Positions 1-5,978 of a stretch of 6,682 nucleotides of DNA are shown in pieces. Positions within the stretch are counted from its first letter, which is position 1. Every line of letters begins with the position of its first letter. The translations under genes were made by a program, and so were the position numbers. The notes beneath the pieces are model-generated. The model was not told the origin of the DNA and did not search any database. It was given only the letters and a program-made list of their open reading frames with translations. The stretch comes from Candidatus Caenarcanales bacterium (GTDB lineage: Bacteria > Cyanobacteriota > Vampirovibrionia > LMEP-6097). Location: NCBI GenBank assembly GCA_021299565.1, contig JAJTHA010000183.1, positions 1 to 6,682 of the forward strand, written 5' to 3'.

Positions 1-726
1 AATTACACCTTTTTCAGCAGTACTTTGAATCTCAATAATATCGCCTTCTTTTGTGAGTATAAAATTCCCATCAGCTTCAGCACTACTATCCTCTTCGTAA
101 TTCAAATCTAATAAAACCTGTGAATTACAAATCCCCACAGATACAGCTGCAATTTGATTAATAATCGGCAAACCTGTTTGAAAAGCCAGAAACTCCATTT
201 TCTTTCCATCATTAGATAGTATTTTGATATCTGGGTTATTTTCATAGGCTTTAATATCTTTTGGCGTTTTAATTTTAAGTGGATTGGTTTGCAGGTATTT
301 AAGGCAATCATAGACAGCGACATAAGCGCCTGTAATACTTGCCGTTCGAGTGCCTCCATCTGCTTGAATTACATCAGCATCAATATTTATTGTGATACCT
401 GGTAATTTTTTCATATCAACCATTGCTCTAAGTGAACGGCCAATTAATCTTTGGATTTCTAATGATCTTGCGTTATATTTATTTCGCTCACGTGAAACTC
501 TTTGCTGGCCAGAACCAGGGAGCATAGAATATTCAGCAGTCACCCAACCTTCAAGCTCTTGATTGTCTCTCATGAAAGGCGGCAAATTAGCTTCAACTTT
601 TGCAGTTACTATCACCTTAGTGTCACCGCACTCAACCAATACAGAACCTTCAGAAGTTTTGATATAGTTTCTTGTAAATTTATAAGTTCTTAATTGATCA
701 AATTGTCGAGAATCGCTTCGTGTCAT
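1..726 (-). CDS. rph: Ribonuclease PH, 3' end missing at window edge
   Basis: RNase PH is a phosphate-dependent 3'-5' exoribonuclease that trims tRNA precursors and other RNA 3' ends in the cytoplasm, normally as a hexamer. The visible 242 residues contain the family hallmarks: EGSVLVECGDTKV (about 26-38), WVTAEYSMLP (61-70), SLEIQRLIGRSLR with the likely phosphate-binding Arg87 region (88-100), QADGGTRTASITGA (121-134) and the metal-site segment DLNYEEDSSAEAD (207-219). The C-terminal part (about 20 or more residues expected) lies beyond base 1. Compared with the roughly 238-residue E. coli enzyme as I remember it, about 32 extra residues lie between the ITGAYVAV helix and AAVSVG, near residues 150-188. 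The ATG at 726 is chosen because it gives the usual N-terminus and follows a TATAAT box; no Shine-Dalgarno is present. Identification is firm; the role of the insert is unknown. Confidence 0.95.
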   Translation of the reverse strand, partial: MTRSDSRQFDQLRTYKFTRNYIKTSEGSVLVECGDTKVIVTAKVEANLPPFMRDNQELEGWVTAEYSMLPGSGQQRVSRERNKYNARSLEIQRLIGRSLRAMVDMKKLPGITINIDADVIQADGGTRTASITGAYVAVYDCLKYLQTNPLKIKTPKDIKAYENNPDIKILSNDGKKMEFLAFQTGLPIINQIAAVSVGICNSQVLLDLNYEEDSSAEADGNFILTKEGDIIEIQSTAEKGVI

Positions 727-732
727 ATGGGA

Positions 733-738
733 ATTATA
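733..738 (-). promoter_or_regulatory. -10 box of rph promoter, predicts leaderless mRNA
   Basis: Read on the minus strand this is a perfect TATAAT. Standard spacing puts the transcription start at about base 726, the A of the rph ATG, so the mRNA would have no leader. No convincing -35 element is visible; TTGTGT (759-754) would give a 15-bp spacer. The inference rests on the -10 match and the lack of a Shine-Dalgarno. Confidence 0.55.
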
Positions 739-777
739 TTGAAATTGTTTAAAACACAATACATCTTGACAAATAGC

Positions 778-783
778 TATAAT
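778..783 (+). promoter_or_regulatory. -10 box for the 338-residue protein gene
   Basis: A perfect TATAAT ends seven bases before the TTG start at 791, so transcription would begin near 790 and give an essentially leaderless mRNA. No -35 is found at normal spacing. A perfect TTGACA at 766-771 lies only 6 bp upstream of this box, too close to act as its -35. Together with the rph box it forms a compact divergent promoter region (727-790). Confidence 0.5.
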
Positions 784-790
784 TAAATAG

Positions 791-1807
791 TTGATTAATA
801 CAATTTCTAACTCAACATATATCCAAGCCCCTCCTATTAAACTAGAGCCACGGTTTAATTATGGAGTAGATATTGCTAATCAGAAATCTAATGAATCTTC
901 AAGCTCACTAAATCCCGATCCATTAGCAGTATTTTTAAAAAAGCTTGGGGGAAATAGTTTTTTTAGATCGGTCGTAGATGTAATCAGTGGTATTTCTTTG
1001 GCATCATTGTTTGGTTCTTCTTTTGCAGAGCTTAAGCTACTAAAATTTCATAAAGAAACAACCAAGAAAATTAGCTCATTTGCTAACTACGCGAATAAAA
1101 CATTTCAAATTTTAAATTCGATTAAAAACATAACCAGTCTATATCCAAGAAAAGATCTTTTAAATGCTTTCGGGCACGCTGTAGATATTGTTGTTCCTTT
1201 CTTTGCTCCAATGAAAGATTTTTATTTATGGAGAGGTTTACCACTGGGTCTCTATGTTGGAGCTCATGCTGTAAATATTGTCAATGAAAAAGAAGAGTTT
1301 GCATCAAATTCTCAATATCTTAAATTTCTGAAAAAAGCACTAAATCAAACTGTTGAGAATTTCAATATTAAAAAGCCAGGTTTTTGGTCTAGGTATTTCA
1401 CACACAAAAATGCCATGATGGGCGTAACTTCATCTTTATTGTGCTTAAGTGGGGTTGGTCTTTGGAGACCACTTGAATTAATATTTGGGAAATTTGGTAG
1501 ATCTGTTGCAGCCATCATGAGAGATAGCGGTGGATTTTTCCAGGCATTTGAAGGCATGAAACCTGGACATATAGCGTCAGGTAGAATATTTTTTGGTTTA
1601 TCTGGCCACTCACAGTTCTTAGGGGCTTTGGCAAACATGCTTGCTGAAACAGTTTTAAGCAAATATAAAGCCGGTCTTGACCCACTTAGTTTTGCTCTAA
1701 GTAGCTTAGGAAGATGGTTATATAGAATTTCTAATGATAGAGGTGAGGCCGGATTAAAAAACCTTGACTTGAATTGGGAAAATTTAAAAGCTGCATTTAA
1801 GTTTTAA
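791..1807 (+). CDS. Uncharacterised 338-residue protein with hydrophobic segments
   Basis: I do not recognise this family. The product is basic, with a polar, serine-rich N-terminus (residues 1-43), then NPDPLAVFLKKLGG (41-54). Four moderately hydrophobic stretches follow: about 57-84, 126-164, 207-233 and 264-290. Each is interrupted by charged or Gly/Ser-rich turns, so peripheral membrane association or amphipathic helices seem as likely as true membrane spans. There is no cleavable signal peptide. Two regions look loosely alike: a hydrophobic helix followed by an FGHAVDIVV-like (127-135) or SGHSQFLGA-like (271-279) motif and then a Gly/Pro/Leu segment, which hints at an old duplication. 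The reading frame opens at TTG 791, directly after an in-frame TAG, and the first internal Met is residue 141, so TTG is the only reasonable start. No Shine-Dalgarno is present. It is divergent from rph and converges on rel with one base between. The long open frame and -10 box support a real gene. Confidence 0.8.
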   Translation: MINTISNSTYIQAPPIKLEPRFNYGVDIANQKSNESSSSLNPDPLAVFLKKLGGNSFFRSVVDVISGISLASLFGSSFAELKLLKFHKETTKKISSFANYANKTFQILNSIKNITSLYPRKDLLNAFGHAVDIVVPFFAPMKDFYLWRGLPLGLYVGAHAVNIVNEKEEFASNSQYLKFLKKALNQTVENFNIKKPGFWSRYFTHKNAMMGVTSSLLCLSGVGLWRPLELIFGKFGRSVAAIMRDSGGFFQAFEGMKPGHIASGRIFFGLSGHSQFLGALANMLAETVLSKYKAGLDPLSFALSSLGRWLYRISNDRGEAGLKNLDLNWENLKAAFKF

Positions 1808-1810
1808 ATT
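1781..1810. repeat. AT-only inverted repeat at convergent gene ends
   Basis: AATTTAAAA (1781-1789) and TTTTAAATT (1802-1810) are perfect 9-bp inverted arms around a 12-base loop. They span the last codons and stop of the 338-residue gene and the stop of rel. The stem has no G or C and no clear U-tract follows on the plus strand, so it would be a weak terminator at best. It is the only candidate I see for ending either converging transcript. Confidence 0.3.
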
Positions 1811-3998
1811 ACTGTCTGTGCACTACAAGAACGTCACTCATGCTCTTAAGAGAATTCGTGATTTTCTGCAATTCATCTTTGCCAGTAACATTTAGTATCA
1901 TTCTAATCACAGCAGTATTCTCAGAAGGTCTATCTCTTACTTTCACATCACTAACATTAATGCCAGCATCAGCAACCAAAGTCAAAATATCTTTTGCTAC
2001 TCCGACTCTATCAACAACTTCAACAGTCAAGAACGTAGGGTAGTATTTGTCAGTTTTGCTTCTCCATTCAATTTGCATCAATCTAGTATCATCAACTTGG
2101 CTCAGATTGTCACAATGCAAACGGTGCACAGTGATACCCTTGCCCTTAGATACCACTCCTTTTACAGGCTCGCCAGGAACAGGCATACAGCATTTTGCGA
2201 TGTTATATAAAAGTCCATCAAGCTCTGGAATATCAGCCTCATCACCTTTTGACGCTGCTTTGCGTGTTTTGATTTTTTTCAATTGCAAAGGATCTTCTTT
2301 GCTTTCTAGTCCATATTTGGTCTGTTGGAGTTTTCCCGCGACTTGAGCTATAGTCGTATCACCAGAACCAATACCCGCAATTAAATCTTCTGAGTTTTTA
2401 TAATTAAGCTTATGAGCGACATCTTCAAGCTCTTGAGATTTAATAAATTGCTCGAAACCTTCTTTCCCGAATTTTTCTTCCAAAAGCTGCTTGCCGATTG
2501 CCAAGTGACGATCGTGATTTTGTTTTTTGTACCAGGTTTTGATTCTGTGTTTCGCTTGATTAGTTTTGACGAAATTCAACCAGCTCAAATTAGGGTGAGC
2601 ATTTTTGCTTGTAATAATTTCAACAAGATCACCATTATGCAATTTATAGTTAATCGGTACGATCTTGTCATTGACTTTGGCACCAGTGCAAGTGTCACCA
2701 ATTTTGGAATGGATTTTATATGCAAAATCAATTGGAGTTGAGTCAACTGGAAGCGTGAATACATCACCCTTTGGAGTCAATATATAAACTTCTTGACTCA
2801 AAATATCTTTTTTGACTGTATCAAGATACTCTTGAGCATCTTCCATGTCTGTTTGCCAGGAAATCAATTGTCTTATCCAACCCAATTCCTCGACTTCTTG
2901 ACTTGATGCTTTATTAGAGCCCTCTGTCTCTTTATAATTCCAATGCGCCGCAATACCATTTTCTGCGATGTTATGCATGTCGTGAGTTCTGATCTGCACT
3001 TCTATTGGCTTTCCGTAAGGGGTAATTAAAGTAGTATGCAAAGATTGATATAAATTACTTTTTGGTACAGCAATATAATCTTTGAAACGTCCTGGCATAG
3101 GACGCAAAGCCTCATGGACTATACCCAGAGTGGCATAACAGTCTTTTACATCATTCACTAAAATTCTAATTCCAAGCAAATCATAAATTTGATGATCTTG
3201 ATTAGGATCTATGATTTTAGTTGTTGGATCTTTTAATTTGCGATAAATACTATAAAAATGTTTTGCTCGCCCTTGAATTTCAACTGCGATATTTTGCTTG
3301 ACGAGAATTTCGCGGATTTTTTCCTGAACAATTTTAACCTGAGCTTCTCTTTCGCTTTTCTTACTGCTTACGATTTTTTTGACTTTTTCAAATTCTTCAG
3401 GTTGTAAATATTTGAAGCATAAATCTTCTAGCTCAGTTTTAATCGCATGTAAACCAAAGCGATTAGCCAAAGGGGCAAAGATATCTAGAGTTTCTCTTGC
3501 TATCTTTATCTGCTTTTCGGCTGGCAAATGAGACAATGTCTGCATATTATTAAGCCTGTCTGCAAGTTTAACCAATACAACTCTGACATCATTAGCAATT
3601 GCCATAAGCATTTTACGAAAATTATTAGCTTGTTCTTGTACAGAAGATTTAAAAGTCAATTTACCTAATTTAGTAACACCCTCAACTAAAGAATAAATAT
3701 CTTCACCAAATAAAGCGGTCATTTCTTCAGCGGTAGTCTGAGTGTCCTCCAAGACGTCATGTAATAAACCAGCACAAATAGTTGCCGTATCCGCATTTAG
3801 CTCAACAAGGGTTTTAGCGACTTCTACAGGATGGATGATGTAAGGCTCACCGCTTTTGCGTTTTTGCTCTATATGTTTTTCAAAGGCAAATTTGTATGCC
3901 TTAAGAATCAAGTCAATAGCAGCTTTATCCCGCTTATGTTTTTCGAGGGTTTTTATTAATTCCTGTTCTAGTTTGGATTTGGCTTCTTTTAATTCCAC
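1809..3998 (-). CDS. rel: Bifunctional (p)ppGpp synthetase/hydrolase (long Rel)
   Basis: This cytoplasmic, ribosome-associated enzyme makes (p)ppGpp from ATP and GDP/GTP on amino-acid starvation and hydrolyses it when starvation ends. The 729 residues show the full long-RSH order. The HD hydrolase domain (about 25-190) has His56, His80-Asp81, Glu84-Asp85 and LADRLNNM (Asp147, Asn151), all intact. The synthetase domain (about 235-355) has Asp273, GRFKDYIAVPK, YQSLHTT (Tyr317, His321) and IEVQIRT (Glu333). RFKD (304-307) is the RxKD type found in bifunctional Rel/SpoT, not the ExDD of monofunctional RelA. TGS follows (about 403-463), then a helical region, the zinc-finger-like domain with Cys603-Cys604, His625 and Cys629, and a C-terminal ACT domain (about 654-729). 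Length is typical. The start is GTG at 3998, which gives a normal N-terminus; no Shine-Dalgarno is seen. The gene is divergent from yggT across 20 bp. Both activities should be functional. Confidence 0.97.
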   Translation of the reverse strand: MELKEAKSKLEQELIKTLEKHKRDKAAIDLILKAYKFAFEKHIEQKRKSGEPYIIHPVEVAKTLVELNADTATICAGLLHDVLEDTQTTAEEMTALFGEDIYSLVEGVTKLGKLTFKSSVQEQANNFRKMLMAIANDVRVVLVKLADRLNNMQTLSHLPAEKQIKIARETLDIFAPLANRFGLHAIKTELEDLCFKYLQPEEFEKVKKIVSSKKSEREAQVKIVQEKIREILVKQNIAVEIQGRAKHFYSIYRKLKDPTTKIIDPNQDHQIYDLLGIRILVNDVKDCYATLGIVHEALRPMPGRFKDYIAVPKSNLYQSLHTTLITPYGKPIEVQIRTHDMHNIAENGIAAHWNYKETEGSNKASSQEVEELGWIRQLISWQTDMEDAQEYLDTVKKDILSQEVYILTPKGDVFTLPVDSTPIDFAYKIHSKIGDTCTGAKVNDKIVPINYKLHNGDLVEIITSKNAHPNLSWLNFVKTNQAKHRIKTWYKKQNHDRHLAIGKQLLEEKFGKEGFEQFIKSQELEDVAHKLNYKNSEDLIAGIGSGDTTIAQVAGKLQQTKYGLESKEDPLQLKKIKTRKAASKGDEADIPELDGLLYNIAKCCMPVPGEPVKGVVSKGKGITVHRLHCDNLSQVDDTRLMQIEWRSKTDKYYPTFLTVEVVDRVGVAKDILTLVADAGINVSDVKVRDRPSENTAVIRMILNVTGKDELQKITNSLKSMSDVLVVHRQ

Positions 3999-4008
3999 GT
4001 GATATATT
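3979..4008 (+). promoter_or_regulatory. Candidate promoter of the yggT-mraY cluster
   Basis: TTGGCT (3979-3984), 18 bp, then TATATT (4003-4008) resembles a sigma-70 promoter (4/6 and 5/6 matches). The -35 lies inside the rel coding sequence. The predicted start near 4015 leaves a leader of about four bases before the yggT ATG. Its -10 overlaps the rel -10, so the two divergent promoters should compete for polymerase. Confidence 0.45.
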
Positions 4009-4009
4009 A
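4004..4009 (-). promoter_or_regulatory. Candidate -10 box for rel
   Basis: On the minus strand this reads TAATAT and ends five bases before the GTG start of rel. Transcription would start at about 3997-3998, again giving a leaderless mRNA. It overlaps the proposed yggT -10 on the other strand. No good -35 is visible upstream, where the sequence is already yggT coding DNA. Confidence 0.35.
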
Positions 4010-4018
4010 AATTCTAGT

Positions 4019-4276
4019 ATGCTAAGCAAACTTGCGCTACTTTTAATTCAAATTATAGAACTATATGGTTATGTAATACTTGCATGGGTTATTGGTTCTT
4101 GGTTTCCTCAAATGACTTCTTCTAAATTCTATAGATTTTTAGACCAACTAGTTTACCCATACGCAAGAATATTTCGTGGACTTATTCCACCTATAGGTGG
4201 TTTTGATTTTTCTATAGTTTTGGCTTTGTTAGTCTTAGGTTTGATAAAAAACTTATTGAGTCTTTTATACCAATGA
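4019..4276 (+). CDS. yggT: YggT family small membrane protein
   Basis: This is an 85-residue integral membrane protein with two hydrophobic helices (about 5-29 and 64-84). The family hallmark lies between them: a YPYARIFRGLIPPIGGFDFS segment (46-65), matching the P-x-x-xFR-xxIPPxGGxDxS pattern of YggT/Ycf19 proteins. YggT proteins have been linked to osmotic and K+ stress tolerance in E. coli and to plastid or cell division phenotypes in cyanobacterial relatives; the biochemical role is not settled. The single-domain length is common outside gamma-proteobacteria. ATG 4019 is the only sensible start and lacks a Shine-Dalgarno; it lies 20 bp from the divergent rel start. The stop codon overlaps the mraY ATG (ATGA, 4273-4276), so the two are probably translationally coupled, and YggT is likely made together with the lipid I enzyme. 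Confidence 0.9.
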   Translation: MLSKLALLLIQIIELYGYVILAWVIGSWFPQMTSSKFYRFLDQLVYPYARIFRGLIPPIGGFDFSIVLALLVLGLIKNLLSLLYQ

Positions 4277-5283
4277 TTTATTACTTACCGATAGTTCTTT
4301 GTTTTTTGGTGGCCCTAGCACTTGGTGTTCCAACAATAGCAATTTTAAGAAAGCTTAAGTCCATACAAAGCTTCAGAGCTTTAGGACCAGAGTCGCATCT
4401 CAAATCCAAATCGGGAACTCCGACAATGGGTGGGTGGATTTTCCTGATACCGATTTTGGGAGTTTTTGCTTGGTACCAACATATGTTCCAAAGCACTTTA
4501 ATAATTTTGGTTATAGTCGCTTTTGCTGTAGGGGCAATTATTGGCTTAATTGACGATGGTCTCAAAATACTTCAGTCAAATTATAAGGGTTTAAGTTCTC
4601 TTCAAAAACTAATAATTCAATTCATTACAAGTACTGCCATAGTTCTGATTTCGGGCAGATATGAATTTGCTGCCATTAGTAGTAATTTTGATAATTTACA
4701 AAATCTCACTCCATTGTGGATATTTATCGAAGTAATTTGGGCATTTTTTGTAATCGCCGGCACTTGCAACGCTATAAATTTAACCGATGGTCTAGATGGT
4801 CTTGCTAGCTCTCTAAGTATCTGTGCCTTTGCTGGACTTGCTTTCATGTACTATATGCGAGATGATTTGTCGTCAATGCTATTAAGCTTAACTGTGATAG
4901 CAGCTCTTGCTGCTTTTTTGTTTTTCAATTGGAAACCTGCCAAAGTTTTTATGGGTGATACCGGCAGCCTTAGTCTTGGTATGGGTTTAGGCGCTCTTGC
5001 TTATTTAACCAATATGGAATGGTATCTTGCAATTTTTGCTTTAGTCCCTGTACTAGAAACCTTATCAGTCATGATTCAGATTGCCTCAGCTAAACTATCT
5101 AGAAAGTTTTTAAATAAAGACATCAGACCCTTCAAAATGGCTCCCCTGCATCATCACTTTGAATTAATTGGTCATTCAGAAATACGAGTAGTTTTGATGT
5201 TTACCCTATGTCAGCTAATAATTAGTGGTATTTTTATTTGGATTAATTTTTTCACTTTGACAAATACTCCAAACGCTTTATAG
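4273..5283 (+). CDS. mraY: Phospho-MurNAc-pentapeptide transferase (lipid I synthesis)
   Basis: MraY is a polytopic inner-membrane enzyme that transfers phospho-MurNAc-pentapeptide from UDP to undecaprenyl phosphate, giving lipid I, the first membrane step of peptidoglycan synthesis. The 336 residues carry the conserved motifs in order: FRALGPESHLKSKSGTPTMGG (34-54), the Asp94-Asp95 pair in GLIDDGLKI (91-99), NAINLTDGLDGLAS (166-179, Asp172 and Asp175), FMGDTGSLSLG (226-236, Asp229) and PLHHHFELIGHSE (291-303). About ten hydrophobic segments are present. The length is slightly shorter than E. coli MraY (360). After the His-rich motif, the usual RFW/TFW of the last helix is replaced by MFT, a minor divergence. 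ATG 4273 overlaps the yggT stop by 4 bp, which suggests coupled translation. None of the neighbouring genes is murF, murD or ftsW, so this copy sits outside a classic dcw cluster. All catalytic residues are present. Confidence 0.97.
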   Translation: MIYYLPIVLCFLVALALGVPTIAILRKLKSIQSFRALGPESHLKSKSGTPTMGGWIFLIPILGVFAWYQHMFQSTLIILVIVAFAVGAIIGLIDDGLKILQSNYKGLSSLQKLIIQFITSTAIVLISGRYEFAAISSNFDNLQNLTPLWIFIEVIWAFFVIAGTCNAINLTDGLDGLASSLSICAFAGLAFMYYMRDDLSSMLLSLTVIAALAAFLFFNWKPAKVFMGDTGSLSLGMGLGALAYLTNMEWYLAIFALVPVLETLSVMIQIASAKLSRKFLNKDIRPFKMAPLHHHFELIGHSEIRVVLMFTLCQLIISGIFIWINFFTLTNTPNAL

Positions 5284-5317
5284 ATAAATATTGCTTAGCG
5301 TGGCATGGAAATAATAT

Positions 5318-5321
5318 AGGA
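5318..5321 (+). promoter_or_regulatory. Shine-Dalgarno of the secreted-protein gene
   Basis: AGGA lies six bases before ATG 5328. It is the only clear Shine-Dalgarno in front of a start codon in this window, which fits a gene translated from the middle of the yggT-mraY transcript. The overlapping TATAGG (5315-5320), 18 bp after TTGCTT (5291-5296), could be a weak internal promoter. Confidence 0.5.
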
Positions 5322-5327
5322 TTCAAT

Positions 5328-5954
5328 ATGAAAAAATTTGTTTTATTATTAGTTTCAGTATATTTTGTGAGTTTGAACTGTTCAGCGAAAACTGCAAGCT
5401 TAAATGCAGAGGTAACAGGCAAAATCAAACTTGTTAGCGCCGGCAAAAACATTCCTGACGACCTAAGAGATATCTTCAAAGGTAATAGTGATACCGTCCC
5501 TCTTATTAGGACGATTTCTGTGAATGCAACTTATTCTGGTCAAAGAAAACTTAGAGTAGTTGAAGATGGGGAATTCAAAAATAACGAGAAAAAATATATG
5601 TTTGATTTTCAAGTACCAAGCGTCATGGCAAGTTTAGCAAATGGCAAACAAGACGTAAAATCTCCTGTTGCTGGTCTTTTAACTGCAATGTTTGCTTCAG
5701 AAAATGATCTAGATCCATTTAACGATGATGGTGACAACTCAAATAGTTTAGTTAGAACTTTTAAAGTTAAAAAACATCTAAATGCAAAAAGAAAAATCAA
5801 CGGAAAAGCTAGAACAAGTTCAGTTGGTAAATTTATGTCAATTGAAAAGATTACTGCTCGTAAAAGAGGCAATAAAGGAAGAGTTACAGCTACTTTTTCT
5901 AGAGCTGGTACTAGCGCCAAAGGTAGATTTATTCTAGATTTTGTTTACGAATGA
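5328..5954 (+). CDS. Secreted small basic protein of unknown function
   Basis: I do not recognise this 208-residue product. It begins with a clear Sec signal peptide: MKK, a hydrophobic core (4-16) and a likely signal peptidase I site after Cys18-Ser19-Ala20. The Cys is not in a good lipobox, so a lipoprotein is unlikely. The mature part has alternating beta-like stretches (SLNAEVTGKIKLV, PLIRTISVNATYSG, RFILDFVYE), a hydrophobic middle (95-122), an acidic patch (127-136) and a strongly Lys/Arg-rich C-terminal third (143-200). This composition would suit an envelope protein that binds an anionic polymer or assembles into beta structure, but that is speculation. It starts 44 bp after mraY with its own Shine-Dalgarno and no terminator between, so it is probably cotranscribed. 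A strong terminator-like hairpin follows its end. Confidence 0.85.
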   Translation: MKKFVLLLVSVYFVSLNCSAKTASLNAEVTGKIKLVSAGKNIPDDLRDIFKGNSDTVPLIRTISVNATYSGQRKLRVVEDGEFKNNEKKYMFDFQVPSVMASLANGKQDVKSPVAGLLTAMFASENDLDPFNDDGDNSNSLVRTFKVKKHLNAKRKINGKARTSSVGKFMSIEKITARKRGNKGRVTATFSRAGTSAKGRFILDFVYE

Positions 5955-5969
5955 AATCGATATTATAAT
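5941..5969 (+). promoter_or_regulatory. Promoter of the ligase-like membrane protein gene
   Basis: TTGTTT (5941-5946), exactly 17 bp, then a perfect TATAAT (5964-5969) makes a good sigma-70 promoter. The -35 overlaps the last codons of the preceding gene. The predicted start at about 5976 leaves a leader of about three bases before GTG 5979. Confidence 0.55.
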
Positions 5970-5978
5970 TAAGCCATA

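Noticed and set aside
502..693. Plus-strand open frame of 63 codons
   Set aside because: It is antisense to the well-supported rph gene and has no recognisable protein features or start signals.
766..771. Perfect TTGACA as a -35 element for the 338-residue gene
   Set aside because: It lies only 6 bp before the TATAAT at 778-783, and no -10-like box lies 16-18 bp downstream of it.
1456..1471. Inverted repeat TGGTCT / AGACCA with a 4-base loop
   Set aside because: It is a short 6-bp stem in the middle of coding sequence with no U-tract; easily chance.
1345..1662. Minus-strand open frame of 105 codons inside the 338-residue gene
   Set aside because: It is a shadow of the longer plus-strand frame, which has a promoter and full-length coding potential.
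2412..2741. Plus-strand open frame of 109 codons inside rel
   Set aside because: It is antisense to the conserved TGS and helical region of Rel; no independent evidence of a gene.
5696..5740. Acidic patch of the secreted protein as a calcium-binding loop
   Set aside because: The Asp/Asn spacing does not fit the DxDxDG pattern of EF-hand or dockerin loops.
5609..5920. Minus-strand open frame of 103 codons inside the secreted-protein gene
   Set aside because: It is a shadow frame. The plus-strand gene has a signal peptide and a Shine-Dalgarno.
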